A stretch of DNA of 64,000 nucleotides. Origin: Isoetes taiwanensis. Taxonomy: Eukaryota > Streptophyta > Lycopodiopsida > Isoetales > Isoetaceae. Positions 11,930 through 22,083 of the stretch are shown piece after piece. Both the position numbers and the translations under genes were made by a program. How positions within the stretch are numbered: position 1 is the stretch's first letter; every line of letters starts with the position of its first letter. Below the pieces are notes generated by a model. That model did not search any database and was not told where the DNA came from. It saw only the letters and a list, made by a program, of their open reading frames with translations. The stretch is from assembly GCA_021234155.1 (NCBI GenBank), contig JAJEKV010000012.1, positions 6,327,789 through 6,391,788 of the forward strand. Reading direction: 5' to 3'.

Positions 11930-13645
11930 GATAGATGGCTTTCAAATTTGGATTGATAACTCTATGTGTTGGTGCTCTTTTTTATGTTGCTTGTAGAGAT
12001 CTCTTAAAACCGGTTAAACCCGGTTTCAAAGTTTGTTATCATCAAGTTAGATTTGTCTTCGACATGTTGGCAGGTAATGTTTTAGTATACTATGGTCCAT
12101 GGTCGCTAGTCTCAGATCAATAGAATAGAATAGAAAAGGATATAATAGATTTATTAACGTCCACAAAGACCAAAAGGCCATGGGACCCATACAGTGGCCT
12201 AGTACAACCTTACTACTAGGATTAAAAAACCCCTGCCTCAAAAGATTTTCAAGGGAAAAACCTTTGCAGTAATGATGATACTAGACAAGCAAGAAGAAAA
12301 TATAAGTAGGCGATAGACAACCCTAATATTGATTGTCATGAAAATCTTTCTTATCATAAAAGAAGTAGTATCACCTTGTGTTTAGTTGTCAGTTGTCTGT
12401 CTTGGAGTTCTTTGCTGAGGGACCTCACAATATAATGTTGTGCATTATTTGAAACTCTCAGTTGTCAACAATCATTCATTGAGTTGGCTCTGTCACCGTC
12501 TTTTTTACTTGGATTATGAAGCAATATTGGAAAGGCTAGAATCAGGCCTCTTGCATGGAGGATGTTGGATCAGGGAAGTAAGATCATGTCCATTCGGACT
12601 AAGTAGCAGGAATCTTATACAATTCATATTATTGTCAAAATTGTTTACACTATTGCAACTTTTGCTGCCTTAGCCAATATAAATGCAGTTACATGATCAT
12701 AATATGCAGCTGTAAATGCCTGACCTAACAAGCACTAGAACATGTTTTCATTGGACTAAACAAGATACAATATTAGCTTTTGTGGATAAGAAAGAATTGC
12801 ATGAGGCGATGATGCTTTAATTTCTTGTGCGTAGTTATGCATTAGCAATTATTGGACTATATTTCTATCTTTATGATGCTTTTGTGCTTAGGTTTGATTA
12901 GTAATGATTGAATTATATTCATGTCTTTAGGTAATTCATAAAATGTATGCCTTTATACTACTGTTAAATGTTTGAGTGCTCGTCTTTCTGGCTGCCAAAT
13001 CTAGATTGATTCAAAACGTGGATGATGCTGCTTATATTCAGAATTTCATTATTTGTGTTGAAATGGTCGGATCAGCAATTGGACATCTGTCTGCATTTCC
13101 AGTTAAAGAATATGCAGGAGCAAAAGTAGTAGATAGTTCTGACAACCCCACTGATAATATTACACATGCACTAAACTTTAAAGATGTTGTCTATGACACC
13201 ATTCATCAGGTACTTCTCCTTCTTGTTTGTTTCACATTGTGGAAGTTTTAATGTTTGAGAATTCCTGGAACATTTTTTGAATTGTTCTGCAGTTTGCTCC
13301 AACCTGTCATGACGACGTATTATACATTGATGGTACTCAGGAAAAGTACAGAGCTACGGTGTTTGTGCCTTTGGGGCAAGAGATGGAAATTGTGTATGCA
13401 TTCCCTAGTAGTAATGCAAACCAGATGTTATCTGTCAGGCCAACATCTGAGATTAAGCAGTCTGCACAAACCAATGTCACAAACAATTTGATGGCAAAAC
13501 TGGTACTCTTGCAATGGCAAAAATAAATCAGTGTCATTACAAGTATAAGTCATGAGATGTATACTAATTTGATTTAACTACTTTTTAGCCCTGCGATTTT
13601 GGAGTATGGCATGGTATCAGGTCATCTTCTTCAAAGGACAACTGA
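11930..13645 (+). pseudogene. LAZ1/DUF300-like gene fragment, copy 2
   Basis: Same exon blocks as at 2915-4600: block 1 ends at 12073, block 2 is about 12977-13209, block 3 is 13293-13502 and block 4 is 13589-13645. Blocks 2-4 keep the frame. In block 3, copy 2 differs from copy 1 at three residues without a net frameshift (near 13460). Block 1 is damaged by small insertions around 12015-12065, so the family motif after PVKP is lost. This copy is more degraded in its first exon than copy 1. Confidence 0.6.
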
Positions 13646-15276
13646 AAGATCTGGCAGTTGTCTTGGAAATAAATGAGCCTACATCAGCTAGTAGAGCCGA
13701 GCAAGCAAGTTAATGATTTATGTCATGACTTTCTCTTTCTTATTTCAAGCTTAGGTATGTGACATGAATCTAGCATATCATAATATCTGCATGAAAGTAG
13801 AGCACAAAGTTTAGAGGTATCTGGAGTCTCTTCAATTGCTACAGGATGACAAGATGTCTAAAAAGTAGCAAATGCAAAATTTGCAGCCCTCTTGGCATGT
13901 TCATAAGTGTTCATGCCTGTAGTAGATCATTGTCTCTGCCTTTCAGCTCTGTTATGACTAGCACTCACATTTGGTATGTCATGTTGCTTTCTTTCCGATG
14001 TTTAACACTCCGATTTAGAGGGCAAATAAGTCCACTCCTTAGATTTGCAGCTCATGTGTATGGATAAATAAAAGAATATGCATTACATATAGACAATAAT
14101 GGATTCTCAAGTAATGCATGCTTTTATGTCTTCACGACATTACTCCAATCGCATTTGTGGCATTCTCATATGTACAAAATTTGCATCTACAAAAAAGACG
14201 AAACACAATCATTCTATGAGGCAACCTAGAGTAACATTATACATAAAGAACCATTTATCTACTCAAAATGAATACTTTGTGTAGCTATATAAATGGGTCC
14301 AAGATATCACTTTCTTAACATATATAGCCAAATTATACTTTATCTCAAAGATCTCGGAGAGACTTTCCAATGCAATAAAAATCATCTAAAACAGAATCCG
14401 GAATCAAGAGTTATGAGAGAAAACATATTACCATCAAATCTGCATGACATGCATTTTGCAAAAAGGTATCTAAATTAAAGCAAGTACTACCATGATAGAT
14501 CTGGATCAAATCATATACCAATAGAAAGCTTTCTATAAACCTTTCCAAAGAGCCCAAGTAAATCTGATTCTGACCTCTGTAGCTCAGAAAAAAAATTACA
14601 CTCTCTCTCTAATGCTTCTCTCTTTAGTGCCACATTACAAATATGGCAGGGATCCTCCAATTACGAGTACCGGCAGGTCGAAAGGCACTCTATAGTATGC
14701 AAAACAATTGCCACAAAGCAGAACTCTATTATTGATCCTATCACACTTGTTTATGCTTTTGGTAGAACCAGTTCTCTAATATGAGGTGGTAGTACGGGGA
14801 GAGATATCCCTTGCCACTTAAGAAGATTATGAACAGGTCCAGAAGCCTTTCTAACTCGGGCACTCGGAGTCAAACCACGATTTTATACCCAATTCTCCTC
14901 CAAGAAACATGATTCTCCTCTACAATGTTTCGCTTTTAAAGGCATCACATACTTTATTGCCAGAATGTGGTGAACATGGAAAACACCTGACTTCCAAATC
15001 TGGCTTATACACTAGCCATGCATCCACAACATCTTAAAGCTTGTTGGAAAGAGAAATGTGCATGTTGATTCTTCATAGAATGCCCAAGATCAAGGATATG
15101 TACATGTGCACAAACAAACATGTGTGTCGTGAATAATAAAATGGACATCAACAATATGTAAGAAAGACAACATATGCAAATCCCACACTTAGTCTTCCTT
15201 TCATTTTGATCTGTTGAAAAAGTGTTCGATATAGCTTATAACCTAGCTTTGACCTCCACTTTAAACTCTATAAATA
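13646..15276. other. Spacer of copy 2, upstream of Helitron end
   Basis: Non-coding AT-rich DNA nearly identical to 4601-6222. No gene seen on either strand. Confidence 0.5.
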
Positions 15277-15310
15277 CTAGTAACAGGTGCCCGGCATTGC
15301 CGGGCATGCG
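15277..15310 (-). mobile_element. Helitron-type 3' terminus
   Basis: On the minus strand a GC-rich hairpin (TGCCCGGC, three-base loop, GCCGGGCA) is followed by about ten bases and then CTAG with a T immediately after. This is the arrangement of Helitron 3' ends (hairpin, then CTRR, then host T). The other end of the element, which should lie to the right, was not identified. Confidence 0.6.
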
Positions 15311-16199
15311 TACAGTTCTACTGCAGGCAACCATTGAGTTGTATACATAGTTGCAATATTAGCTATGTTTTAAAAAGAACTGGAGTATTTGGATGGGGGA
15401 AGGGGAGGGATGGTTGAGGTCTTGCAAAAACCAAATTAAAGAACAAAGAACTGCCCAACATACACAGGGTGGTGGAACAAAGAACGTAGAACTTGGAGGG
15501 GAAGATGATAAAGGCTTCCAAAAGAGAGCTACCAAAGTCTATGTTGGTAGTAAAGATGAGACCATTATTTCTGATGTTATTTGTGACAAATATCTATGGG
15601 GAACGACTCGAAATGTTTGACACCAATTGAATCTAAAAACAATGTCGCAGTTACTCGAGAAAGACGTGTGCTTTTGTGCAATAAATTGCCTACTATCTTA
15701 TGGCTTTGTAATTGCCTACTATTTTATGGCTTTGTAAAATAAAACGAAATTGTAGAGGTTAATATGCAAGTTCATAGAGCATAGATGTAGCTTACTGCAT
15801 GTTTGTAAGCATGCTACATGGCAAGAAATGCACTACAAGGTTCCATTTTTACACACGTTTTTATGTATCTATAATGTGTTCAATGACTTTATGAAATAAG
15901 ACAAATAAGATGTACATATCAGATGTAATATAAACTGCATCTACTAAGCAAATGAGAACATAGAAACACATACATTTCATATGTGTATGATTCACAAAGA
16001 ACACAAAGATGCTTCATACTGTGTAAAAAAAAAAGTTGCAACACAAACACTCATTATAACAGCAATAAGAACTGTTAATTAAAAAAAACAAAAAAAACTC
16101 TTGCTTGTAACATTCATTTCTGTAGTCCAAATTCTGGCTAGAAATCCTTAGTCTTGCACTGGAATATAGATATCAGTCCATCTCTTAAATAAGCCCATT

Positions 16200-16530
16200 A
16201 TAAAATCTAGTACCTCCTTTACGATGCTGCCAACGTGGCTGTTGAATGAACCTTCACAACTACCTGGAAATTCAACCTAAGTTCAACCAACTTGCAATAT
16301 AAACTAATGTCTACCTCTTCTAGAAATGCCACCAACATGGTGGTTGAAGAAAATGAGAGCCCAAGTTCAGCTAATATACCACATATGCAACTGTCCACCT
16401 CTGCTAGAAGGTGAACAGAGGCTGTTGTTGAAGAAATGAGAGCTAGCCATGTACTGTTAACCATCAACTAATTTGCCACAAATGTCTACCTCCTCTAGAA
16501 TGTGAACCTTAAATGTAAAATTCACGGTTG
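16200..16530. repeat. Decayed minisatellite-like block
   Basis: Three loosely repeated units of about 60-110 bases share ACCTC..CTAGAA.GTGAAC and GTTGTTGAAGAAATGAGAGC. The same block sits in copy 1 at about 7150-7460 with more mismatches. An 82-codon minus-strand open frame here comes from the repeat rather than from a gene. Confidence 0.4.
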
Positions 16531-17286
16531 ACATGCATAAAATGCAAGGTTTGGATCAGATCACTGGTCTCACCTGAAGTTTGATAAAGCGTCAAATGTC
16601 ACTAAGCATCATTGTGAGGACCCTCCCTCCATGAAGTACGAAAGCTCATTGCTGAACAAAATATACAATTTCGACAATCTTTTAGCCAAAACAAACTAAA
16701 AACATAGTATACTTGCAAGTTTATAACTACAGATTGTGGAAATCTTAAAAGCCTATATTGATGCAGTTGTAGCATACCATCATCAGTTTACTTCTTTTTG
16801 CAATTGTTCAGATCATGCGATATAGGCATGCTACCTGGGAAGACATAATAAATTAAAATAGTACCACTGTAAACCGAGTTTCAACAAATTCCTTATAGTT
16901 GAATAATCTGCAATTCAAAATGAGCGCAATCTGTAATCTGCTAGTGTTTTGTACTCCATCGTGACATGTCTAATACAAAGCATTTTTAGCATTCAAATGT
17001 ATAACCAAGAGCTCTAGGCATTTGACAGAGTTCGAAACACTTCACAACAAAAGTAACAAACTCCATTTGGAGAAAAGTTCATTTGTTGCCTGCACATAGT
17101 TTGTACTAAAGCCAAAGAAAGCTATTATCAACTTTCTGCCCTTTCATCCTCAGTGAAGGTAGATGCATCAAGAAATTGAATTCTGTAATCAGAGCCATGT
17201 AGCTAGTTTCAAATAGAGCACATAACATAGAAATAACAGGAATCTAAAATAGCTAGAAGAGAAGCAGATTTGCAGTTATTATTTAC

Positions 17287-17398
17287 CATGTGCATCAAGA
17301 GGAACATAGTTTTGCAACATAAGTTGGAACAGAAAGGAGGCAATCCTTGGAATGTCAAATTTGTTGGCCACATCCTGGATCCCATCCAACCATTGCAT
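17287..17398 (-). pseudogene. Possible exon, faintly UDP-glycosyltransferase-like
   Basis: The minus-strand block reads DVANKFDIPRIASFLFQL between an ATG at 17398 and a GT donor at 17286. The DVANKFxIPRI string resembles the N-terminal domain of plant family 1 UDP-glycosyltransferases (compare their DVAxKFGIPRI segment). No further exon, and no PSPG box, was found nearby. It lies just outside the right end of the duplicated unit. Low confidence. Confidence 0.25.
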
Positions 17399-18600
17399 TA
17401 ATAAAATGCAACTATATTCCTCTTCAACTTAATTGCTCCTAGATGACAGCAAGAGCAAAGATAAAGATTATCCAGTGGCAGTAGTAGCATATTAAAAAGA
17501 ATATAGAAAAGAAACAATACATGGCTTGGCAATATGCCATTGTTGCCATCAGAGATTGGCAAATTAAAATATCATCTACCTTATGCACAACATCATCTGC
17601 CTTATGCTCAGGTTATTGTGCATAAGACAACAGCTTGGCCAAGGACGTTTGTGCAAAGATATTGCTACATTATATGATGCCCTCGATAAACCATTATAAC
17701 CTGGGAAGGATTTCATAGTGCACCTTATAATTCTTCACAGAGTGAACCTCTTGAAAAAATATTAAACCTCGTGTGTAAAGATGGGATGATGAGATCTGAA
17801 TTTGAATAAGAGAAACCGTGTGGAGCCAAAATGATAAGAAAACATTTGCAATAACTGGAAGCAACAATAAGAGAGAGCTAATTTTATATGTCCAAACTCA
17901 TACAGCAACCCAAATATTACAGAGTTAAATATAATGTTCTTGCCTCATCGTTCTAAACCTGATGTGTTGTGTTACTTACAGTCGATACCATGCCCAAGAA
18001 CAACCACTCTCCTAAGCATCACCTATCTGCAAAAAAATGTAACAATAAGAAATGTCCAGCAAGCATATACAGGCAATTAAATAACTATATCTCCATTTTT
18101 GAATCATGGCTATCCTAACCCATGCATGCAACTGCCCTACACGATTTATCATGTTGCACTATCCCATGTTTGTTTCCTCGCTCATGTGGCCATCTTACAG
18201 GCATCGAGGTCGAAAAATATCATATCTGGAAGAAGGCAAGGTTCGATCCAATTCAAAAACAGGTCTGAGCAAGGATCAATCAAAAGCTCCTGAAGGCCAA
18301 AATAGAAGAAGCAAGAAATCCAAGAATCGAATAAGCCGGCAATCGAAAATCGGATAAGGAGAGCCAAGGACAAATTCTCACCGTATAATCTGAGAATATG
18401 AATGACAATATTCTCGAACAGATGTCGGACCCGGACATGCATGAACCAAACCAGAAGGAGTTTTTTTGTTTTCGATTTCTAGGGAATCAGAAAATTTTTC
18501 AGGGAACTAAAAACCTTCAGAACCTTAGGAAAATAGCTTAACAAAAATTCCAAAAACTTTCCTACCAAAACGGAAAATCCAAATTTAAACAATAGATAGA
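17399..18600. other. Spacer with one exon-like segment
   Basis: Mostly featureless AT-rich DNA. A minus-strand segment just below 18026 reads MLRRVVVLGHGID and runs into a GTAAGT donor near 17980, so it could be a first exon. The 18475-18600 part resembles 23980-24125 (shared AAATTTAAACAAT.AGATAG and A-rich context), hinting at two related gene starts or a dispersed repeat. Confidence 0.3.
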
Positions 18601-18632
18601 CTAGTAATGGGTGCCCGGCGTTGCCGGGCATA
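18601..18632 (-). mobile_element. Helitron-type 3' terminus
   Basis: Minus strand: TGCCCGGC-AAC-GCCGGGCA hairpin, then CCCATTA and CTAG, then T. The hairpin and spacing match the 15277 terminus, so both belong to one Helitron family. A candidate 5' end is the TC-TTATATTACAATAATAAAA stretch (minus strand) near 19840-19861, but this is uncertain. Confidence 0.6.
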
Positions 18633-18773
18633 AATACATTCTATAATACCTTGCTAATTTGGAAGGCGGCCAAGAGAGAAAGAAATGCAAATAAGCCGAT
18701 GATTCGAATTAGTTTGGAAATAGTAGTACTAAGATTTCAATGTTGAAAATTTTGAAAGTTGTATAGAATATAA

Positions 18774-19399
18774 ATTCTAGAATGGGACTCGCATGAAACC
18801 AACAAACCGCCCGACTTGCTTCTCATTCATCTCAGCAGATTTTCTACAATGGTGGATAGTGGGTAGCCGCACACATGCGAACTACCCATAAAAAATAAAG
18901 GGAAAATCCAATTATATCATTTGGACCCCAACAAATACAATGTTAATAGAGACTGGGCTAGTGTACCTGCCGAAAGCTTATCACCGGGATTAAAAAACCC
19001 CGCCCTTTCGGGTTTTCGAGGAAAAACCCTAGTGATAAGCCTTCGGCAAGGGGCTTGGACAAACGTAAGGCATAAAAATCACTCCCAAAACCCACGAATG
19101 GAAAAGTCGAAACAGATGCCGCTCGCGAACCTGTACCTGCACATCACCAACAAAACAACAAGACAAAACAAACCTCCCAGAGTGGAGGGGCTGATTACGC
19201 GCGTGCCACGCGATAAAAATACAATAACAAAGAAGGGGGGGAGGGTGGGTTCAAAGAGAATAAGGTACTGCTGAGAGAGAAGAGGAAGCGCCGATGAGAA
19301 GTTGAAGCAGAAACGCGCCTAAAATAGCGAACTCCCAACCAGAACGGGCATGCGCCGCCCGCATGCATGCAAACATGCATGCTCGTCCCATTCTAGAAT
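18774..19399. mobile_element. Terminal-inverted-repeat element, about 0.62 kb
   Basis: The left ATTCTAGAATGGGAC followed by TCGCATG (18774-18795) is matched in inverted orientation by CATGCTCGTCCCATTC and TAGAAT (19378-19399), with two to three mismatches over 22 bases. Flanks read TA on both sides if the terminus is set at GAATGGG (18780 and 19393). It contains the foldback hairpin at 18968-19048 and a GC-richer right half without clear coding. It could be a small non-autonomous DNA transposon; the superfamily is not determined. Confidence 0.45.
18968..19048. repeat. 81-nt foldback hairpin with a recurrent core
   Basis: Arms TGCCGAAAGCTTATCAC (18968-18984) and GTGATAAGCCTTCGGCA (19032-19048) pair at 16 of 17 positions. 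The loop contains an inner AAAACCC/GGGTTTT pairing and the core GGATTAAAAAACCCCGCC. The same core, with unrelated arms, forms the hairpin at 62058-62125 and also lies at 3181-3225. Confidence 0.6.
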
Positions 19400-21826
19400 G
19401 GCGATCCGATGTCTCGGATCGATGGGATTTTACTTATAGTAGTGGAACATGTGTGCTAGCGATGGATGTCCAACGTAACTGACTAAATGTGTAATTGATT
19501 TGATACAACATATACGTTCATCATAATTGACTTGGAGGGTGTCGATGGATGTTATTGAAAGGACTTCTAAATGGAACATCACTATTAGAACACAAAACAC
19601 AATAATGCAACTATCCAACTATTCTTGCAAAGCATTTTATAGTTACAGAGATCATAACACATGAGGTATATATGCCATATCACCACTTATTAGATTGCAT
19701 TTGGTTGCACGGCAAGCCTAGCATATTTGTCAGGTTCTAATAACGTGTTAGCATGTACCGATTCACAAATGGGAAAGGTGGCACATGTATACGACTACAT
19801 TTTTTTTTCCCTCATTTTGCACACAATCTTAATGCATACTTTTATTATTGTAATATAAGATCATCAACTTCTGGATAAGTATGTTGTTAACTTATGTTCT
19901 GCTACATTTGCAAAATGTTGGTAACTTATATTCCTCTACATTTGCAAAAAGAATGCTGCAAGTGTGTGAGTAATAGCAGTGCATTGAATGTTCGTTTTTG
20001 TTATTCCTAGCATTCTCCATTTTTTGACTTGAAAAACTGGGGCTATTGTAATTTCCAATAGGGTATACTTTCATTCTTAAATTACAAAGGGGATTCATCA
20101 TAAATTGTAATCACATTGTGGTTTCTGAGATATATTTTGAACCACCTTTGCAGCTTTGACTCTAATGTATCTTTCAGGCATTAAGAGCAACACTTCTAAT
20201 TCTGCCATAATGATGAGAATCTTTGAAGAATGGCCTCATAACTTGAGATATTCCCTAGGATGATCAAATGGACGTGTAAGAATAAACTATCATCCTAGAA
20301 TAACATGTATATTTTGCATCATCCTAAGTAGTGTCATATATGTTATTACACTTATTCTTATGCTAAGAATAAACTATCTCTTACCATCTTGATTTGCATC
20401 TGATGATGTTTACTGTCCAAGTACTAAGTAATATAATGTGGTACAGCAGCATGACACACTATAAAATGGAAATGAGTTGCCTCAAGCACCAGGCTCTTTA
20501 CATTTGCAAAAGGAAACATGTCAACACGAATATAAGCAGACATGAATGAGAAGCATGAAATTTTTATGCTGCACATTGACAATAAAAAGCATTAGAGAGA
20601 CAAAGAATAGCACAAATTTCATCAGAAAGAGGAGGAATTAGCACAAATTTGAGTTTGGATCGGAAGTAGCACAACCCAACGTAACATATGGATACATAGA
20701 AATTCATTGCTCAAACTAATTGCTTTAAATCAAATAATAGTATGACGCCATAATAATGATGCTTCATCTAGATGACAATAACTTGGGCCAGGAACTGCCT
20801 GCACAAATAACCTCTGCTACTTGGTGTTGCTGCTGACCAAGTGCAAATTTGAAATAAGGCTATGCTTCAGATAACACACTAAACAATAGAAAAGAAATAG
20901 TCTATGGACTCACATAGATTGATTAATAAATCTGTGACAGAATGCATGGTAAAGTGCAAAAGGAATATTTTTTCCGATGATCATCCACCTCAGCGTTGCA
21001 TGCTCTTGAGTCATTCCCAATTCATTCCAAACAGTCCGGGAGATTATAAACTATGCAGTGTCAAAGGCAAGAGCAGCTCTACCAAAGGAAAAGATGATAC
21101 AGAAATTCTATGCTAAGCGGGACTCGTGACGTGACCTATTTCCCTTAGTGGTTGCAATGACATTCCTAGGTGGAAAAATGGTTTTGGGCTATTTAATAAA
21201 CTGATAAAGGACCTTGTAGATGTCATTGGGTGCAAGGTCAATGCAATGGCTAAATCAAAGCTGCTTGAAACCTATGCAATAGACGACAAACAAATCAATG
21301 GCAACATGCCTTTGCCTATGAACAAAGATATGAGAAAATAGGAGCTTCAAGTGGATGCAGAAGATAATCACCAACCTGAAGACCTGTAGCAATCTGTCAC
21401 TGAACATTCCATGCATTCTCTGCAGAAAAATCATAAAGGGTAAGTTATAAATTCTTTAAGAGTTAAAAAACATTAACGGACCGAAAACAGAAATTGAGCA
21501 AATCAGAAGTAGCAGCCATAAAAGCTACAACGCTTAGATCGATGTGGCAAAAAATGACAATAATTATTTGCCTCAGCAGCAACCCCAGTACAATTAAATT
21601 ATTTAAGAGGCTACCAACACCAGTGGTTTAGACGATAAACTTCATGAGCTAGATGCACAGTCATCGTGTTTAGTGCAGGAAATGTGATTCTAACTATTTT
21701 TCAAAAGCATGTAAGCCTGAAACGATGGACATGAGTGTATTCAAGCATGGAATAAATGTGCAAACTTATGTTATTGATCAATCGAAAACATTTCATCATA
21801 GCCAAGATGTGAAAAAAAGAGCTTAC
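19400..21826. other. Gene-poor AT-rich DNA
   Basis: No convincing gene, RNA gene or complete element was recognised. Short open frames exist but lack family resemblance and splice context. Confidence 0.5.
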
Positions 21827-22083
21827 CCTGCTGATTGTTGACGTAATTGTAGAACACAGGCACCTAAATAAATGAACCTAGCTATGTTAGGGTAGTACCA
21901 TATTACTGAGAAGAGAACATTCTCTTACCTGTGTTGTAATGGCATCTACTAAGTTATCGTCATTGAGGTATGCATAGAAGATCAATGATAGTATCATAGC
22001 GGTTATTGCTTGCCATGTAATGTCACCTGCTATGGCCCATGTTAGTCCTCCATCAAGCATTTTCTCATCAAATAATAAAGAAC
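21827..22083 (-). CDS. Two adjoining exons of an unrecognised membrane-like protein
   Basis: On the minus strand a pyrimidine tract and AG precede an exon at 22083-21929 (155 nt). It encodes FDEKMLDGGLTWAIAGDITW then a hydrophobic stretch (QAITAMILSLIFYAYLN) and ends in CAG before GTAAGAG. After a short intron ending in TTTAG, a 37-nt exon (21863-21827) reads VPVFYNYVNNQQ and ends before GTAAGC. Phases agree (the second starts in phase 0). More distant exon-like blocks with AG/GT borders lie at 22431-22497 and 23169-23224 on the same strand. I do not recognise the protein. The consistent splice borders and frame make it worth reporting, but coding status is unproven. Confidence 0.35.

Larger units (their letters stand above)
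8973..17183. repeat. Tandem duplication, copy 2
   Basis: This is the direct repeat of 1-8122. It probably begins at the junction near 8123, because 8123-8972 would match sequence just outside the left edge of the window. The last shared bases are GAATTC at 17178-17183, after which the two copies diverge completely. The left half (8973-12075) carries many indels relative to copy 1, while 12830-15270 is nearly identical to it. The right half (15.3-17.2 kb) again differs in bursts, with copy 2 holding the more sensible sequence there (an intact Helitron hairpin at 15286). Confidence 0.93.
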
